Of a stretch of DNA of 64,000 bases, positions 33,056 through 46,100 are shown piece after piece (the first letter of the stretch is position 1; the number at the start of each line of letters is the position of its first letter). Under the pieces are notes generated by a model. That model was not told the DNA's origin. It did no database searches and saw only the letters and a program-made list of their open reading frames with translations. The DNA is taken from NCBI GenBank assembly GCA_024345305.1, contig BRON01000017.1, positions 806,001 to 870,000 of the forward strand, read 5' to 3'. Source of the stretch: Mrakia gelida. Lineage: Eukaryota > Basidiomycota > Tremellomycetes > Cystofilobasidiales > Mrakiaceae. The translations under genes and the position numbers were made by a program.

Positions 33056-36000
33056 ATGGAACAACCCCAACCTAGCAACCCAGCCTTCTCCTCAGAACCT
33101 CAAACGACTCCAACTCGCGCACCTTCCCCTTCGCCCACTCTTACCGCCGCCGATCCAACGAGCTTCCCGGCTCCCTCCCAACCAAAGAAGGTCGTCGACG
33201 CTGCTCTTGAGGATGAGCAGTTCCTCTCCGGTACTGGATCGAAGGAGGACCCTTACGTCGTAGGATGGGCTGAGAACGATGCTGCCGATCCGTACACCTG
33301 GAAGAAGTCCTTCAAGTGAGCTTCGTTCTCTCTCTCGCTCGCGTTCCTCCCTCCCTCCGACGACGAGCTCAACTTCAGACGCGACGCTGACTGCTTTCCC
33401 TCTTTCTCCCTTGTCCAGATGGTTTGTTACTGCAGTAGTAGCCCTTGACACCCTCTGCATCGTTCGTCGCTTCCTTCCTTCCCTCTTATCCCACCCTTAC
33501 GTTTTTCAACGGCCGTCTCCGCGCGGTGACCTGTCGAACCTCGAGCTCGTCTTTGCCTTCTCTCCACGCTTAACCATGCCCGCTTGCTTCCCACGTTTCT
33601 CCCTCCCTACTACCACAGGCCTTCGCATCTTCAGCCTACTCGGGAGGAGTCAACCAGATAGCAGCAGCTTTGAACGTGAAGTCGGAGGAAATCATGATTC
33701 TCGGCATCTCCGTGAGCTTGCCTCTCGCCGAGATTGGGGAAGCGAGAATTGATTGCTGAGCTGATCTTTCCATCCCCGTTGCTTTCTCGCAGCTCTACGT
33801 TCTTGGGTTTGGAGCTGGTCCTCTGATATGGGCGCCTCTGTCTGAGATTTACGGTCGTCGGATCATCTTTGTGAGCTCGCACTCGTTTCGTCTTCGCTTG
33901 GACGCGTCAAGCCCTGCTCACCTCTTCGAACTGCTCGCCTTCGCCCTCGCCAGATCGTCTCGTATGCTCCCTTCACACTCTTCCAGATCGGAGGCGCAAC
34001 TGCCAACAACATCGAAACGGTCATCGTGAGTCAAACGGCTCTCTTGCGCTCGCTCCGTTCTTCGACGCGTCGAGTCGCTCGCAAAGCTGACCTCCCTTCC
34101 CACTGCGTTCACCAGATCACTCGATTCCTCGCGGGATTCTTCGGATCAGCTCCTCTCACGAACTCAGGTGGAATCGTGAGTTCCTTTTGGCGTTGAAACG
34201 GCGGACAAAACTCGTCGAGCAGAACGCTGTCGCTTCGTCCAGTCTGGAGCTAACATCGTATCTCTCTCGTTTTATTCCCAGATCGCCGACATCTGGTCAG
34301 CTCAAGAGCGTGGTCTGGCTACAGCTCTCTTCGCTTTGGCTCCTTTCCTTGGTGTGAGTCGTTCTCGCTTCCCCTCGCGAAACGGAGCTTCTCGCTGATT
34401 CTTCCGTCCCCTCTTGTTCCGTCGTCTCTCTCAGCCTGTTCTCGGACCCATCGTTGGAGGTTTCACTGCTCCAACTGGATGGCGGTGAGTAGCGTTTCTC
34501 GTCGTTGGAGGGAGGGAGTACGCGTCGTGCGACCTCAACTGACGTTCGACTCTTCGACGCTCCTTTCCAGGAACGTCTTCTGGGTCATGTTTGCCTTCGG
34601 TGCCGTCACCTACGTTCTCACCTTCTTCACGATCCCTGAAACGTCAGTGCTTTCCTCCCGCCCTTTTGCGATTGACGGCTCAAGCTCACCTTCGTCTTCT
34701 CTTCGTTTTACTCGACCAGCTACGCGCCTACCCTTCTTCGAGCCAAGGCTCGTCGACTCGAGAAGGAGTCTGGCGGATCTGTCTTCTACGTCTCCAAGTT
34801 CGACAAGGCCAACACGATGACCACGAAGGAGATCTTCAAGCTCAACGTTCGTATACCTTCGAGTCGATCTCCCTTTTGTTTCGCTCGAGCTGACTCGCTT
34901 TCTTCTCCTTCGCCAGATGACGCGACCTTTCGTCCTTCTCTTCAAGGAACCAATTGTGCTTCTCCTCTCGATCTACATCGCCATCGTCTAGTGAGTTCGA
35001 CCTCAGCTTCAATCAACGGCGCGATCGCTCGAACTGACTCGACGCGTCTCGTTCTTGCCTCTTCCCCGCAGCGGAACCCTCTACCTCTTCTTCACAGCAT
35101 TCCCTATCGTCTTCCAACAAGGTCGAGGATGGTCTTCGGGAGTCGGAGGTCTCGCTTTCTTGGGAATTGGAGGAGGAATGATTCTCGGTGAGTTTCGCTT
35201 CGACTCTTTGGTCTCTATCTTTCTTATCTATCTCGAAACTAACTCTCTGTGACTCTTTACTTTCACTCCACCTGCAGCGACCGCCATCGCACCTCTGAAC
35301 AACAAGATCTACATGCGAGCCATCGCTCGTTCTCCCAACGGTCGAGCTCCTCCTGGTTCGTTCTCGTTTCTTCCATCTCTTTGCTCGTTTCGCTCAGCTC
35401 TGACTTGACGTTGCTTCGGTACTCGGTACTCGCAGAGGCTCGACTTCCTTTCGCGATGCTCGGAGCACCCATGCTTCCAATCGGACTGTTCTGGTCAGTC
35501 CTCCATCTCCCCTCTTCTCTCGCGTCGAGCAGCCGAGGGAACTGAACTTTGCTCTCGCTCTTCCCTTCCCAGGTTCGCCTGGACGTCAAGTCCTGATATC
35601 CACTGGATTTCACCCATTCTCGCTGGAGCTCCCTTCGGATTCGGAATGCTTCTCGTCTTCACCAGTGTTCTCGGTGAGCATCAGGTCGAATCACTCGAAC
35701 GGACGCGTCGTGTTCGCTGACCTCTTTCTCCTTCTCGTCTCCCTCGTCCCAGGTTACCTCATCGACACCTACCTGATGTACGCTGCATCGGCACTGGCGG
35801 CGAACGCTGTAATGCGATCTATACTTGGTGAGGATCCAGTCCGAAGAAGGAAAGCAGATCGACTTTAACTGACCTCGTTCTCCTTTTCCTCTCGTTCGTG
35901 CGATCCTCAGGTGCCGTCTTCCCGCTCTTCTCGACCTACATGTACAAGAACCTCGGTAACGAGTGGGCTTCGACCGTCGTCGGCTTCCTCTCCCTCATCT

Positions 36001-36390
36001 GCGTTCCGATGCCGTTCATCTTCTACTTCTACGGAGAAAGGTTCGTCCGCATCGCGTCCTCTCGAATCACCCTTTCCCTGTCGGCGACGACGAACTAACG
36101 CTCGCTCACACTCTCTCCCCTCCCTTTTCCTTCATCTCTTCTTCAGAATCCGAGGTCTCTCCTCTTTCTCTCCCACTGGAAAGCCAGCTCCTCCTCCCGC
36201 TCCCTCCTCACCCGTCGACGAGGAGAAGTCCAGGTCGCCTCACTCTCATCAACTCGAGCCGAGGCAGTCGCGGCCGGAGCATCCTGTTGACGGCTACCGT
36301 CAGGAGTTCGGAGAGGAGGCTGGAATGGAGGAGCAGCGTGCTCAGGATCACGTGTTGGAGAGAAGGAGAAGTGGGATCAACGTCGTTTGA
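33056..36390 (+). CDS. MFS transporter, DHA1 polyamine/drug-proton antiporter type
   Basis: Twelve-helix plasma-membrane exporter of the TPO/FLU group. A long cytosolic N-terminus (ATG 33056; Ser/Pro-rich) precedes [18 protein letters not shown], the typical N-W/P-W motif before helix 1. Further hallmarks: [47 protein letters not shown] (motif A), [53 protein letters not shown] (antiporter motif C) and [37 protein letters not shown]. The C-terminal half carries [45 protein letters not shown] and [22 protein letters not shown]. The cytosolic tail is Pro/Ser- then Glu/Arg-rich, ending SGINVV. About 15 introns. Substrate is not readable from sequence. Confidence 0.9.
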
Positions 36391-37195
36391 GTCGACGTTG
36401 GAGAGAGCGAGCAGATGCGGCGTTGCATAGACTATCTAGACTCTTGAATCCGTAGACGGGTTTCTTATCTTAATTCGCATCTTTATTCTACGCCGAGCAT
36501 CACTCATAACCAATCTCTTTCGGCCTCAGCTCTTCGAGGACGACGAACTGACCAAGACGCGTCGTCTTTTCTTTCCTGTCTTCCTCGTTCTTCCGCGCTT
36601 CCAGCCTCGCTCTGAGTCTCGTTAATTCCTCTTCAGTATCCCGTGTATACAAGAACCCGTCCTTGACGCTCTCGTCGCGGAAGCTCACTGAGAAGGGAAG
36701 CACTGAAGCCATCCGTTCGAAATTCGAGTCGCGTCGCGTCGACGAACCAACTCCCTCAACTGAGCACCAGCGAAGCGAATGAATCGTGTATCAAAAGAGA
36801 GAGGGTGTGGGAGCGAGAAGGACTGAAATAAAGCGACGGGTAAGAGAGAAGTCCTGGAACGACAGAAACGGGGAAAGGAGTGAATAAGGAGAAGGGTATG
36901 GTTAAGCACGACGAAACAAATTAGTCTAGACGAACGGACGAACGAGCGAGCGAGTGAGACTGAATATAGTAAGGGCCTGAAGGAAGAGAGAGAACGTGCG
37001 AAGTGAAAATTAATGAGAGGGAAGGGGAAGCAGAAGTAGCAGGTGTAGAATAAGGCTCAAGAGGGAGGAATCCGACGGAGGGAGGGAGGTGTGGACGGGT
37101 GCGGTTGGGAGCGAGCCGACGACTGGGAGGACGATTGGTGACCAGCGAGGAACCGAGGAGAGGGTAGGAGGAGAGGAGGTGGTGAGGATTGACCG
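36391..37195. other. convergent 3' region with a small ORF
   Basis: Spacer between the MFS gene and the Pro/Gln-rich gene. It holds the small minus-strand ORF listed separately, a CGAACGAGCGAGCGAGTGAG simple repeat near 36938, and otherwise nothing recognisable. Confidence 0.5.
36500..36712 (-). CDS. small charged ORF, 70 residues, possible microprotein
   Basis: Uninterrupted ATG (36710-36712) to TGA. The central part is strongly helical and charged (EEELTRLRARLEARKNEEDRKEK), compatible with a short coiled coil, ending LEELRPKEIGYE. Codon use is less biased than in the neighbours, and a plus-strand branch/acceptor pair overlaps it (CTGACC near 36548, CCAG at 36603), so it may instead lie in a transcribed 3' region. 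No family recognised. Confidence 0.35.
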   Translation of the reverse strand: MASVLPFSVSFRDESVKDGFLYTRDTEEELTRLRARLEARKNEEDRKEKTTRLGQFVVLEELRPKEIGYE

Positions 37196-38395
37196 TTAGA
37201 ACTGATTCCAAGACGAGTTGCTGTCGTAAGACTGCTGAGGTTGCTGATAGGGTGGTTGTCCAACCTGCGCAGGTCCAACCCATCCTCCCCCGACCGCCTG
37301 CAGATTCCCTCCCCCATTCTCGACCTGCCATCGCCAGTAATCTGCCTCTACTCGCACCCTCCCAACCTCTACCGCAGAGCGATGTTCCAAGACTTGGATG
37401 TAGGCTTGCCACGCGTCGGTCGACCTCTGCTTGGGAGTAGGAAGCGGTTGTTTGTTCGAACGGACTTCCAAGGGAGGAACGGCCGTAGTAACTCGCTTGT
37501 GAGTCTGATGGGAGGGAGGAAGAGCCTTGGGGGCTGAGCTGGCTGGGGGTGATGGAGAGGAAGGAGAGCCTCGAGAGTTGACCTTTTTTGACCGAGGGAG
37601 GAACGAAAACGAAGGGAGAATGCGTCAGAGTTCTGGTAGTCTTCGGGCTCTCTCCCGAGCCGTCTGAGAGTTGATGAGACTATAGAGCCTAGAATGGGGA
37701 TGAAAGACGAAAGAGAGACTCACCCTCAACCGTGGTAGTAGTCGAGGCTGAAGATCCATCTCTTCCTCCTCCGGCTACTCCTCCCGACTGATCTCGACCT
37801 CCCTGGTTGATGAACCAGTCGGCTCCTTGAAGGGCGGAAGTCTGGTTGAGCGTGGGAGTTTGGTAAGGGTTCCGGTCATAGAGAGGATGTTGATAGAAGG
37901 GTTGAGGTGGGTGGAAGGTAGGGGGAGGGTTGAAGCCGAGAGGAGGGTTGGGAAGGGGAGGAGGGTGGTGAGCTTGAGCTTGAAGAGGGAGGAAGTCGAA
38001 GCGAAAAGAGTCAGTGTTCGTTCTTGTGACATCTTGATAGATCAAAGTCGCAAGAGACGGAAGTGCTCACGATTTTGATGGTACTGGTCTTGCTCTGTGA
38101 GAGGAGGCGAAGGCGAGGAAGGAGGTCAGCGAGCTGAAACGAAGCAGGGGAGGGGAAGGCGAGCTCTCGAGATCATCAGCGACGGGAGGATGGGAAGCGA
38201 ACGAACGAGGTAAAAAGACCCATTGAGGAACACTCTGGTGACCGTTGTTTCTGAGAGGGCAAAGAAGAAGGAGTGGTGAGCTTTTCTCTCAAACGAGGTC
38301 GCGGAGGGAGGAGAGAAGGGCAAAAGGACGAACGAGTTTTGAACGAGCTCAGCCCGCGGCGTCGCCTCGGGATCCATCGATAAGATAAAGACCAT
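37196..38395 (-). CDS. Pro/Gln/Asn-rich protein of unknown function
   Basis: Starts at ATG 38393-38395 or at the in-frame ATG 38375-38377 (MDPEATPRAEL). Short exons (KQRSPECSSM, EQDQYHQN) lead into a Pro-rich region (AHHPPPLPNPPLGFNPPP) and DWFINQGGRDQSGG. After a longer intron the last exon reads VNSRGSPSSPSPPASSAPK ... STDAWQAYIQVLEHRSAVE and VEADYWRWQVENGGG, ending QQSYDSNSSWNQF with TAA at 37196-37198. The only ordered part is a helix around WQAYIQVLEHRSA. The 5' end lies at the breakpoint of the inverted duplication, so its promoter may be partly duplicated sequence. Junctions of the first three exons are approximate. Confidence 0.6.
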
Positions 38396-38715
38396 TGAAC
38401 AAGATAAAGGTTGAAGTTGGGTGAGGGTTGGAGGGCAGAGAGACGAGAACGCTAGAAACTCAAGAGACGAATTAGAAACGATCAGGTGGGGGTCTCTCCC
38501 GTCGGGTCGTGCCTGATCAGCTTCAAAAGACGGGACGAGCGAGCGTTTCGTTCCATCACCTCAACCGCATCAACCTCCTTTCTCTACCTTCTATCCCTCT
38601 TCTCCTCTCCTCGAAACCCCATTTATATCACTTGTGAGCCAAGCCTTTCCGAATGTTTCTTTCCCTCTCGTCTCCATGCTGAACTGTCTGTTGCTTCGCC
38701 CTCCCGCTTTAGAAC

Positions 38716-39346
38716 ATGTCCTCCCTCTCCTCCCCTCCTCCCACCCCTCGCCCTCCCAAGGTTCCCGTCGTCCCTCCCTTCAACACCTCTCCCTTCGGCG
38801 CTTACAACTACACCGCCGTCGCCCCTCAAGCCGCTCAGATGAACTACTACTACACTACTCCAAAGGTGACGGTCCCCTCCCTCGAACAGCGAGCGAAAGC
38901 TGCGAAAGACGCCTTGGACGAAGCTCGACGAGGTCAGTTCGATTCAGCATTTTTCTCCCTTCCCTCTTTCCTTCCACTTTTCATTTCATCACTCTCCACC
39001 CTCTTATTTCCCCAATACAACTCACTGACATCTTTCTCCTGTTCCCTCTTTCTCCCCCGTCGTGATCTCAGGAACCTATCAAAACAACAACAAGCTCGAA
39101 CTGTCCGAGTCGCTCGCCTTCGCCTCTACCTCGACCCGAAACCTTGAACCGTGGCACATCAGATATCAACAGTACGCTCTCGAGTTCGAGGCCCGCTTGG
39201 CTGAACTGCAGCGCGAGAGCGACCAGTATTGGGAGCAGGCCAGGCAGTATCGAAGGGATTACGAGCAGCGACAGGAGGTGAGGAGGAGAGAGTTTTTCGC
39301 CGGGTTGAGCGAGGAGGAGAAGAAACACTGGGAGGGAAGGATCTAG
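38716..39346 (+). CDS. small Tyr/Pro-rich helical protein, duplicate A
   Basis: Two exons. Exon 1 MSSLSSPPPTPRPPKVPVVPP ... NYYYTTPKVTVPSLEQRAKAAKDALDEARRG (ATG 38716). Exon 2 TYQNNNKLELSESLAFASTSTRNLEPWHI, then a charged helix (EFEARLAELQRESDQYWEQ) and the end RREFFAGLSEEEKKHWEGRI with TAG at 39344-39346. About 145 residues; no signal peptide; likely coiled coil in the second half. Unknown family. The paralogue at 59459-60083 is nearly identical for the first 120 residues but differs in the last 25. Both ORFs are intact, implying selection or recent duplication. A TATA-like TTTATATCAC lies about 95 bp upstream in both copies. Confidence 0.75.
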
Positions 39347-39419
39347 AGCTGTAGCAGTATTATCTCGGATCTATCTTACGACGATTCATACCTCTTGGCC
39401 TTGGCTTTGAACGGAAGGA

Positions 39420-39660
39420 GGCCTGACTTGAGTTCAGTCGACTTTCGCGTTTCATCGATCCGCCTTTCCCTCAGCTCTCGCTCAAAACTCCCATCAATCC
39501 AGCTTCTTCTCCTTCCTCCACTCTGAATACTGACAAGAGTGTTAGGCTTGGCTGAGAGAACGAGAAGACGTTGTCGAAAAGCTCGAAGGCTCTGTTGGTT
39601 CAAAGTTCAAACAAGAGAAGAAAACATCGACGACGCGTCGGTGTTTGTTTCGTCTCGTCT
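39420..39660 (-). pseudogene. 3' fragment of a D-2-hydroxyacid dehydrogenase gene
   Basis: On the minus strand GCCTTCGAGCTTTTCGACAA near 39590 matches the last exon of the dehydrogenase at 57409-59282 (ELLNNVFAFSQ corresponds to ELFDNVFSFSQ). The upstream intron and acceptor region also match. A 4-base deletion after the FSQ codons shifts frame, and nothing upstream of this exon region is recognisable as dehydrogenase. It is a by-product of the inverted duplication, not a functional gene. Confidence 0.75.
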
Positions 39661-40157
39661 TTCGAGCGAGAGGGGAGAGAGAAAGATAGAAACAGGACTG
39701 ACGCCTTCTGGTGTCTCTTCCACGTACACCTCACGCTCAACATCTCTCGCACGCTTCTCTCCTTGGTCCCAACCATTTTCGCACGAGAAACAAAGAAAGG
39801 AAACGAACAGCTCGGGCTCGACGGGCCGACTCTCCTCACGCTCCCCCGCTCTCTCCTGCCTCTTGGTTCTTCCTTTTTTTCCCCCTCCGTTCCGCCGAGC
39901 GAGGTCGAGCGGCCGTCAATCACCAGGATCAACAGACGGCTCGAAGGAGCTTCGAGGGTTCGGAAGCACAAGTCGCGTCGAGTGAAGAAGTCAAGAGTCG
40001 ATCGAAGTACAACAACGAGCGAGCCTCGAGAAGAAGGGTAGAAAGGACGTGTACAGAGAGAGACTTAGGTGCGTATGCGAAGAAGTTGCGACTGATGTAG
40101 AGGGGAAGCACGAAGCTGAAAAGCAAGCGAGAAAGAGGGAGGAAGAGCTGAAGGCAA
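39661..40157. other. spacer between the duplication copy A and SCC2
   Basis: About 500 bp downstream of the dehydrogenase fragment. Open frames on both strands are low complexity and no exon chain could be built. It is likely the 3' flank of SCC2. Confidence 0.4.
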
Positions 40158-43100
40158 TCAATCATCGTCTCCCTCAGGCTCAGCAGCGAAGGTCGTTCCT
40201 TCCACGAGAGCGAGGAACTGTTGGAAACCGAAGAAAGGAGCGAGTGATCAGTATTGATGATGGAGAAGGAGGAGACGAGAGGAGAAAGCTCGAGAACTCA
40301 CAGCCTGAACCTGAGCAGCCAGCTCTCCCATCGACCTAACCGAGACGAGAGCTCCCGGGATGCCACTGAGATCGAGCTCGAGTTTCGCTGAGGGTTGACG
40401 AACGGCAGCCTTATCCCCGAGAGCGCTCTTCTTGGCTGTGAGGGAGAACTTGCGGCATTTGCTAGAGAAGAGAGGGGAGATGAAGACGAGGTCAGTCGCG
40501 CGTCGAAGGAGAGGAGCGGGAGGAGGAGACGAACGCTTCGGGGAGGTTGTAGAGGAGCTTGAGATGTTCCTTGAGGGCAAGAACGAGAGAGAGGACAATG
40601 GAGACGTTGGCGAGTGTCTCGGCTTTGAAGATTTCTGCGAAATGAAAAGAGAGACGCGTCAGGCTTGGTCGAAGACAAGAAGAGCTGGAAGAGAAGCACG
40701 AACGAGGTTTCGGCAGGTTCCGTTTGCTGGGAGAGTTTACGTCAACAGGTTTGGTCTCCTCCTCGCCCTGAAGTTAGAAAGAGAAGAGTCGAATCAGCGG
40801 GGTTGGAGGGCGAAAGGGCGAAGAAAGGAAAGACGAAAACGCGAATCGCACTCACCATCTCCTCGTCCTCACTTCCCTCCTCCTCAGCCATCGAAGTCCT
40901 CATCGACGCTCCCACTCGGATCTCGAACACCTCGCCCGCGATAGGCTGATCCGACCGATCTGCTGGGACCTCGAACGAAGAGAGAATGTCGAAGAGATGG
41001 CTTCCCGAAACGGCGACGATGGCGGTGAGGCGATCCAGAACGACGAGGACCTCCTCCTGAGTCTTGTAGTCGAACGTCGCGAGGTTGTCGGCGAGGAAGC
41101 GACAGAAGTCAACTTCGTTCTGTAAGAAGAGGGAGGAGGTTCAGTTCCTGAGGTCGAAGAGGCGAGGAAGGAAGAAGGACAAACCCGAGAGATCGAAGTC
41201 CTCGTCGACGAGTCCGCCGCGTCGACATCGAAGGATCGAACGAGGATCTTGAGGAAATCCCTTCGAAGAGGTCGCTTCTCCCTAATGAGACTGTACCAGA
41301 GATGAAGATGAGCCACAGGAACTGGGACGACGGAGGTGTTGACGATTGTTGGACGGCAGCCTGGAGGGACCGGACGAGAAAGGAGAGACGCGTCAGATCA
41401 ACTCAGCGAGACTACGAGACGATGCGAAAGAAGAGGGAGAGCTCACCTCGAACAGCCTCAGCAGACGTCTTGCTCTGGTAGTCGAAGCATACTCGGGCGG
41501 TCTCGCTGAACCGAGTGTTGATGATGGAGCCGTGCTTGTGATGAAGGATGCTGTGGATGGCGAAGGCTCGAGAGACGATGGTCGGGTCGGCGCTGGTTTC
41601 GAGGGCGATCATGATGGGAGCGGACTGAGACGGCAAATGACAAACGAACAAGAGTCAGCTCGAGAGCGAGAGAAGACGAGGAAGGGGAGGAGCTGACCTG
41701 GATCGGATGTGCGAGACCTTGCTTGACGGTGAAGGTGAGGATCTCGACGGCGATGTTTTGAGTCTCGGAATGCAGAGCGGCGTCGAGGATCCGAAGGAGG
41801 TAGCGTTGGACGATCGAGGTGCTGACACTGTGAAGGCGAAGAGCGGAAAGAGAGAAGGTCAGCTCGTCGAGAAGGACGAGAGAAGATGAAGAGTTCGAAC
41901 TCACTTCGACTCGGCGTAGTTGTCGGTATCTCCAATCAGCTCGACCATGTTGACCTTCCCTTTCAAGACTGTTCCCCAACCCACAAACAAGTCAGTTCCC
42001 ATCCCATCCAAGATCGTCGAAAGAAGGGTAAGGTCCACTCACGTTCCTTCTCAGCGTCCGTCTTCTTGTCGTTCGTCCCCGACTTCACCGACTCGGCGAT
42101 GAGGAAGTCCTGGATGATTCCGAGCAGAACAGCCTGAGTTTCGAGGTCGTTTCCGTCGAGAACGTCGTCCATGATCTTGAGACTCGTGTCGTGCATCATC
42201 AGCGTCGGATAGGCCCGGAAGAGGAAGCCTGTCGAGAGGAAGAAGGCCAGAGTCAGCGGAAGAGATGAAAACGCGTCTCGCCTTCGTGAAGGCCGAGGCA
42301 GACTTACCCATCGACTGGAGAGCAGCTTTCCGAACGGCGGGGATGGCTGGCATCTCCCTGAAAGCACAGAGGAGGTCGAAGATGTAGTCCGAGACGTAAT
42401 CCTGCGCGACGAAGAAGAACGAAAAGAAGCCGAGTCAGTTCGATTCTCTTGCAAAGCAGAAAACGAAGAAAAACAGACTCACTTTGGTGATATGCTTGAT
42501 CTCGATGGCCATGGCTGCAAAGGGAAAGAGAGGGATCAGCATCGAGGTGACTGTTGAAGGGAAAGCGCCGAAGCTGGACTTACCGCCGTTCGTCGCGCTG
42601 ACTTCGTCAAAGTCGCAGTGCTCTCCGAGCAGTCCAGTGATGCAGAGGAGGAGAGAGATGTTCTTCTGATCCTCGGGAAGCTTTCCAGTCTTCTTGAAGC
42701 CCGATCGTACTTGCTCGAGTTTGGCTGACAAGGACGCGCGGGAGGGAATGGAGGAAGATGGGTCAGAATCGAACGCGAAGGCGACGAGCAAAGAGAGAGG
42801 TGACTCACAGACGCAGCTGGCGAGGATCTTGACGAGACGTTCGTAGTTCTGGGTGAGGTTGTTGACAACAGCACAGAGGCAAGCGATCGACTCTTGAAGT
42901 CCCTGCGAAGCGAAAAGGACGAAGAAAAGAGAGGTCAGCTCGATCAACTTCTCGAGCGAGCCCAGTCGAAGAGGAACGCTTCAACTCACAGCAGCACCAC
43001 CCGAAGCCTTGTTGACCATAGCGAGAAGCTTCTGTTCGAGGGTTCGAGCGAAGTTGGAGGCTGTCTTTGGCATCTTAACGACGCAAGTCGCGAAGATCTT

Positions 43101-46100
43101 GAGGAGAAAACTCGTGTTGGCTTGTTCCTCGGGCTGTCAAGAAGAACGAACGCAAGACTAAGAGTCAGTCGACGAGTTCGAGGAATCAAAGGTAGAGAGA
43201 AGAGAGGAAGGAAGGACGAGGACGCACGTTCGTCGGACTTCGAAGGTAAGGGAGAAGGATCGCTGCTTTGCTGCTCGAGACTGATTCGGGGTAGGCGACG
43301 CTGAGGTGGTAGATCGCTTTGATGCAGTGATTGACGTTCTGAAAACGAATCGAGAGCGAGAACCAGTCAGTAGTGAGACGACCAAAGAAACGAGAAAGCA
43401 GAGAAGAGCTCACGAGATCCGGCTTGTCCTGAGCGTCGATGAGCTTGTCGATGAGCGCGTCGCAAAGTTCTCGGTAGTGCTGGAGGATCGACGAAGCGAC
43501 CTTCCCATCCTTGACCTTGGACTTCTCCTCGACGATCTAAGAAAAACGGCGACCACCAAATCGTGAGAAGGAAGCCTCGAGGTGAGGGTGAGGGAGAAGG
43601 CGAAAACGCGACTCACCTGACGAAGGAACAGCTCGAGAGGGTTCTGACGATCCCTGAAGCATCCAGCGACTCCCATCACAATGGCAGTGCGGTCCGAGGT
43701 GTCCAAGGCTGCAGCCTCTGTCGAGTCGGCGAACCAAAGCTCCTCGATGGTTCGAACGGCGAGATCCTGGGGAAAGAAAGCGAAGTCAGCGAGGCTTCGC
43801 GAGATCGTCGTGGAGAAAAGCGATCAACTCACCTTGATACCCTCATCCTCGTCTTCCGACCTCTGGAAGAGCTTGACGCAGATGTCAACCTTTCGAGGGA
43901 TGTTCGACGAGGCGAGGTAGATCGTCTTGAGCAGCTTGACGACCCTCTTTCGAACGGCGAGTCCCGAGTCCTGATGAGTCGAAGGGAAGAGCTCGTCAGT
44001 CGAAGGAAGGCGAAGTTTCGAAGAAGTGAAAGAGCTCACGTTGATCCTCTCACTGATCCTCGCGTAGTAGTCGTCGACGAGAGCGGGTTGCTGAGTGAGG
44101 TAGCGACCGAGCAGCTCGATGGCAGCGTCTCGAACGGCGGGCGAACTGTCGTTGAGTCGGTTCTCGATGGTTCGTCGGACGTTGGCCTGCGGAAAGAACG
44201 AGACAATTGAAAAGTCAGTCGAGTGGTCAGGCAAAGAAAAAGAGAGAGAGGAGTGACAAACATGACTGAGAACCGTTGCATCGCTCGTAACGATGTGACC
44301 GAGAGCTCGAAGCGCCTTCGTCCTGAAGGTGACCGACGACGAGTCCAGAGCACAGAGAACAGCGTTGAGGATGGGATCGAAAGCTCTGTTGAGAGCTCGA
44401 GTGCAGTTGAGCTCCTCGGAGATGGCGTCGATCTCGTCCGCTTCCGTCGACCTGCGGGCGAGACGAAACGCGACGGTCAGGCTCTCGTTCTTCCTCCTTG
44501 ACGAAGCAAAGAAAGAAGGGCTCACCCTCCACCAAACACATCTCCACTCCGACGATCCTTCCAGAGACCTTCGATCCCAATCCTGAGCTCAGCAGCGACT
44601 GCTCGTCTCGCAATCAACGCGTTCTCTTCCTCGGCGGCGGTAAGCTCCTTCTTCTTCTGAGGCGAAGCGGTGGAGCTGGTGTCGATCTTGGAGAGTTCGG
44701 CAGTGAGTTCCTGTCCCCAGATGCAGGCCGAGTACTCGGTCGTTCCCTGCAGGTCGAAAGAGAGAGAGATAGGTCAGCGAGGGAGGGAGGGAGGACGAGA
44801 GGGAGAGAAACGAACCGTTATCGAAGGGTCTCCCAACGCGAGCTTGTCGAGGTTAGAGAGGACCTCGTCTTGCATCGTGATCAGTCTCTTGAGTCCTTGG
44901 AGATCCGAGGTCGAGACGATCTGAAGAGACAAGGGAAGTCAGTAACGTCGAACTCGCTCGCGAGAGAAGACGAGCGAACTCACGTCAGAAAGTGAACTCG
45001 CACTACTCCCAGCAGTACCACCCGCTCCAGCACCACCTCCAACTCTCTTCTGAACCCTCGCCGTCGTCTGAACGGAAGCCGTTCTGAGTCTCGCTCCGAT
45101 GAGTCCAAGATGATCCAGAGCGATCGCCTTCGATGCGTTGTCTTCGGCTGAGGGCTTCTCGTCCTTAAGGGAGGTGATCTAGATGCACACGAGAGGGAGG
45201 TAACCAAGTCAGTCAGGGTTTGAGAGAAGGAGATGGAAGGAAGAGAAGAAGGACGAACCATGAGCTTGCAGAACCAACCGAGAAGCAAAACCGAAGCAGG
45301 CCATTCGGGAGAGTAGACGACGACGACGAGATCCGAGAGAACCATGTCGAGTACGGCTCGGTAGTCGGCTTCGCTGGATTTCGAGGCCTTGCCGGAAGCG
45401 GATCTGGAAGAGGAGAAACGAAGGAAGAAGGCGCGTCGAAATCAGTCATCGAAACAAGAACGAGAACTCGACGCGACACTTACGACTGAACGAGGAACAT
45501 CGCAATCGACTTCGCACTCTTCGTTGAAGCTTCCAGACCCGAAGAGTAGATGATGGACTCCTGTAGACGCGAAGAAAAGAGACAAGTCAGTCTCGAACTC
45601 AAACTCGTCGCGTCGAATAAGATCGTTCGTTCAAACTCACCTGCTTCTCCAACTCCGCCGCCTGACTCGCATCCTGGTCCTCGTCCTTCTTGTCGATGAT
45701 CATCTGAGACTTCGCCTTGGTTCTCCTCCTCTCGACCTCGGTCTGGACTCCATGCGTGCACGACTGGATGAGCTGAAGGAGGAGAGCAGAGACGATGTGG
45801 ATCGCTCGACCGTCTCGGAGTCTGCGAACGAATCGAGAGGTCAGGTCATCGAGGGCGAAAAGGAGGTCGAGAGACGGGATAGAAGAAGGAGAGGGACGTA
45901 CTGGAACTGCTTCTGACTCTTCTTGATATCCGGCAGCTTGATGAGCGACATCAGAACCTCCTGAACGATCCACGACCTCTGGTTCTCGTGTCGACCGAAG
46001 ATCTGATCGAAACAACCCAAACCCACGTCAGTTTCTCTTCCTCTCCCCTCTCCCGATTCTCCTACGCAAGAAAGGTTCGAACTCACCGTCCTCAGCAACC

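Larger units (their letters stand above)
38376..39660 (+). repeat. inverted segmental duplication, copy A
   Basis: About 1.27 kb closely similar to the reverse complement of 59150-60406. Shared landmarks in order: ATCGATAAGATA, GGTTGGAGGGCAGAGAGA, CAGCTTCAAAAGACGGGACG, the TATATCACTTGTGAGCC promoter segment, the complete small gene, GCAGTATTATCTCGGATCTATC, and finally the 3' end of a dehydrogenase gene in opposite orientation. Since copy B contains the intact dehydrogenase and A only its tail, A is probably the derived copy. Confidence 0.85.
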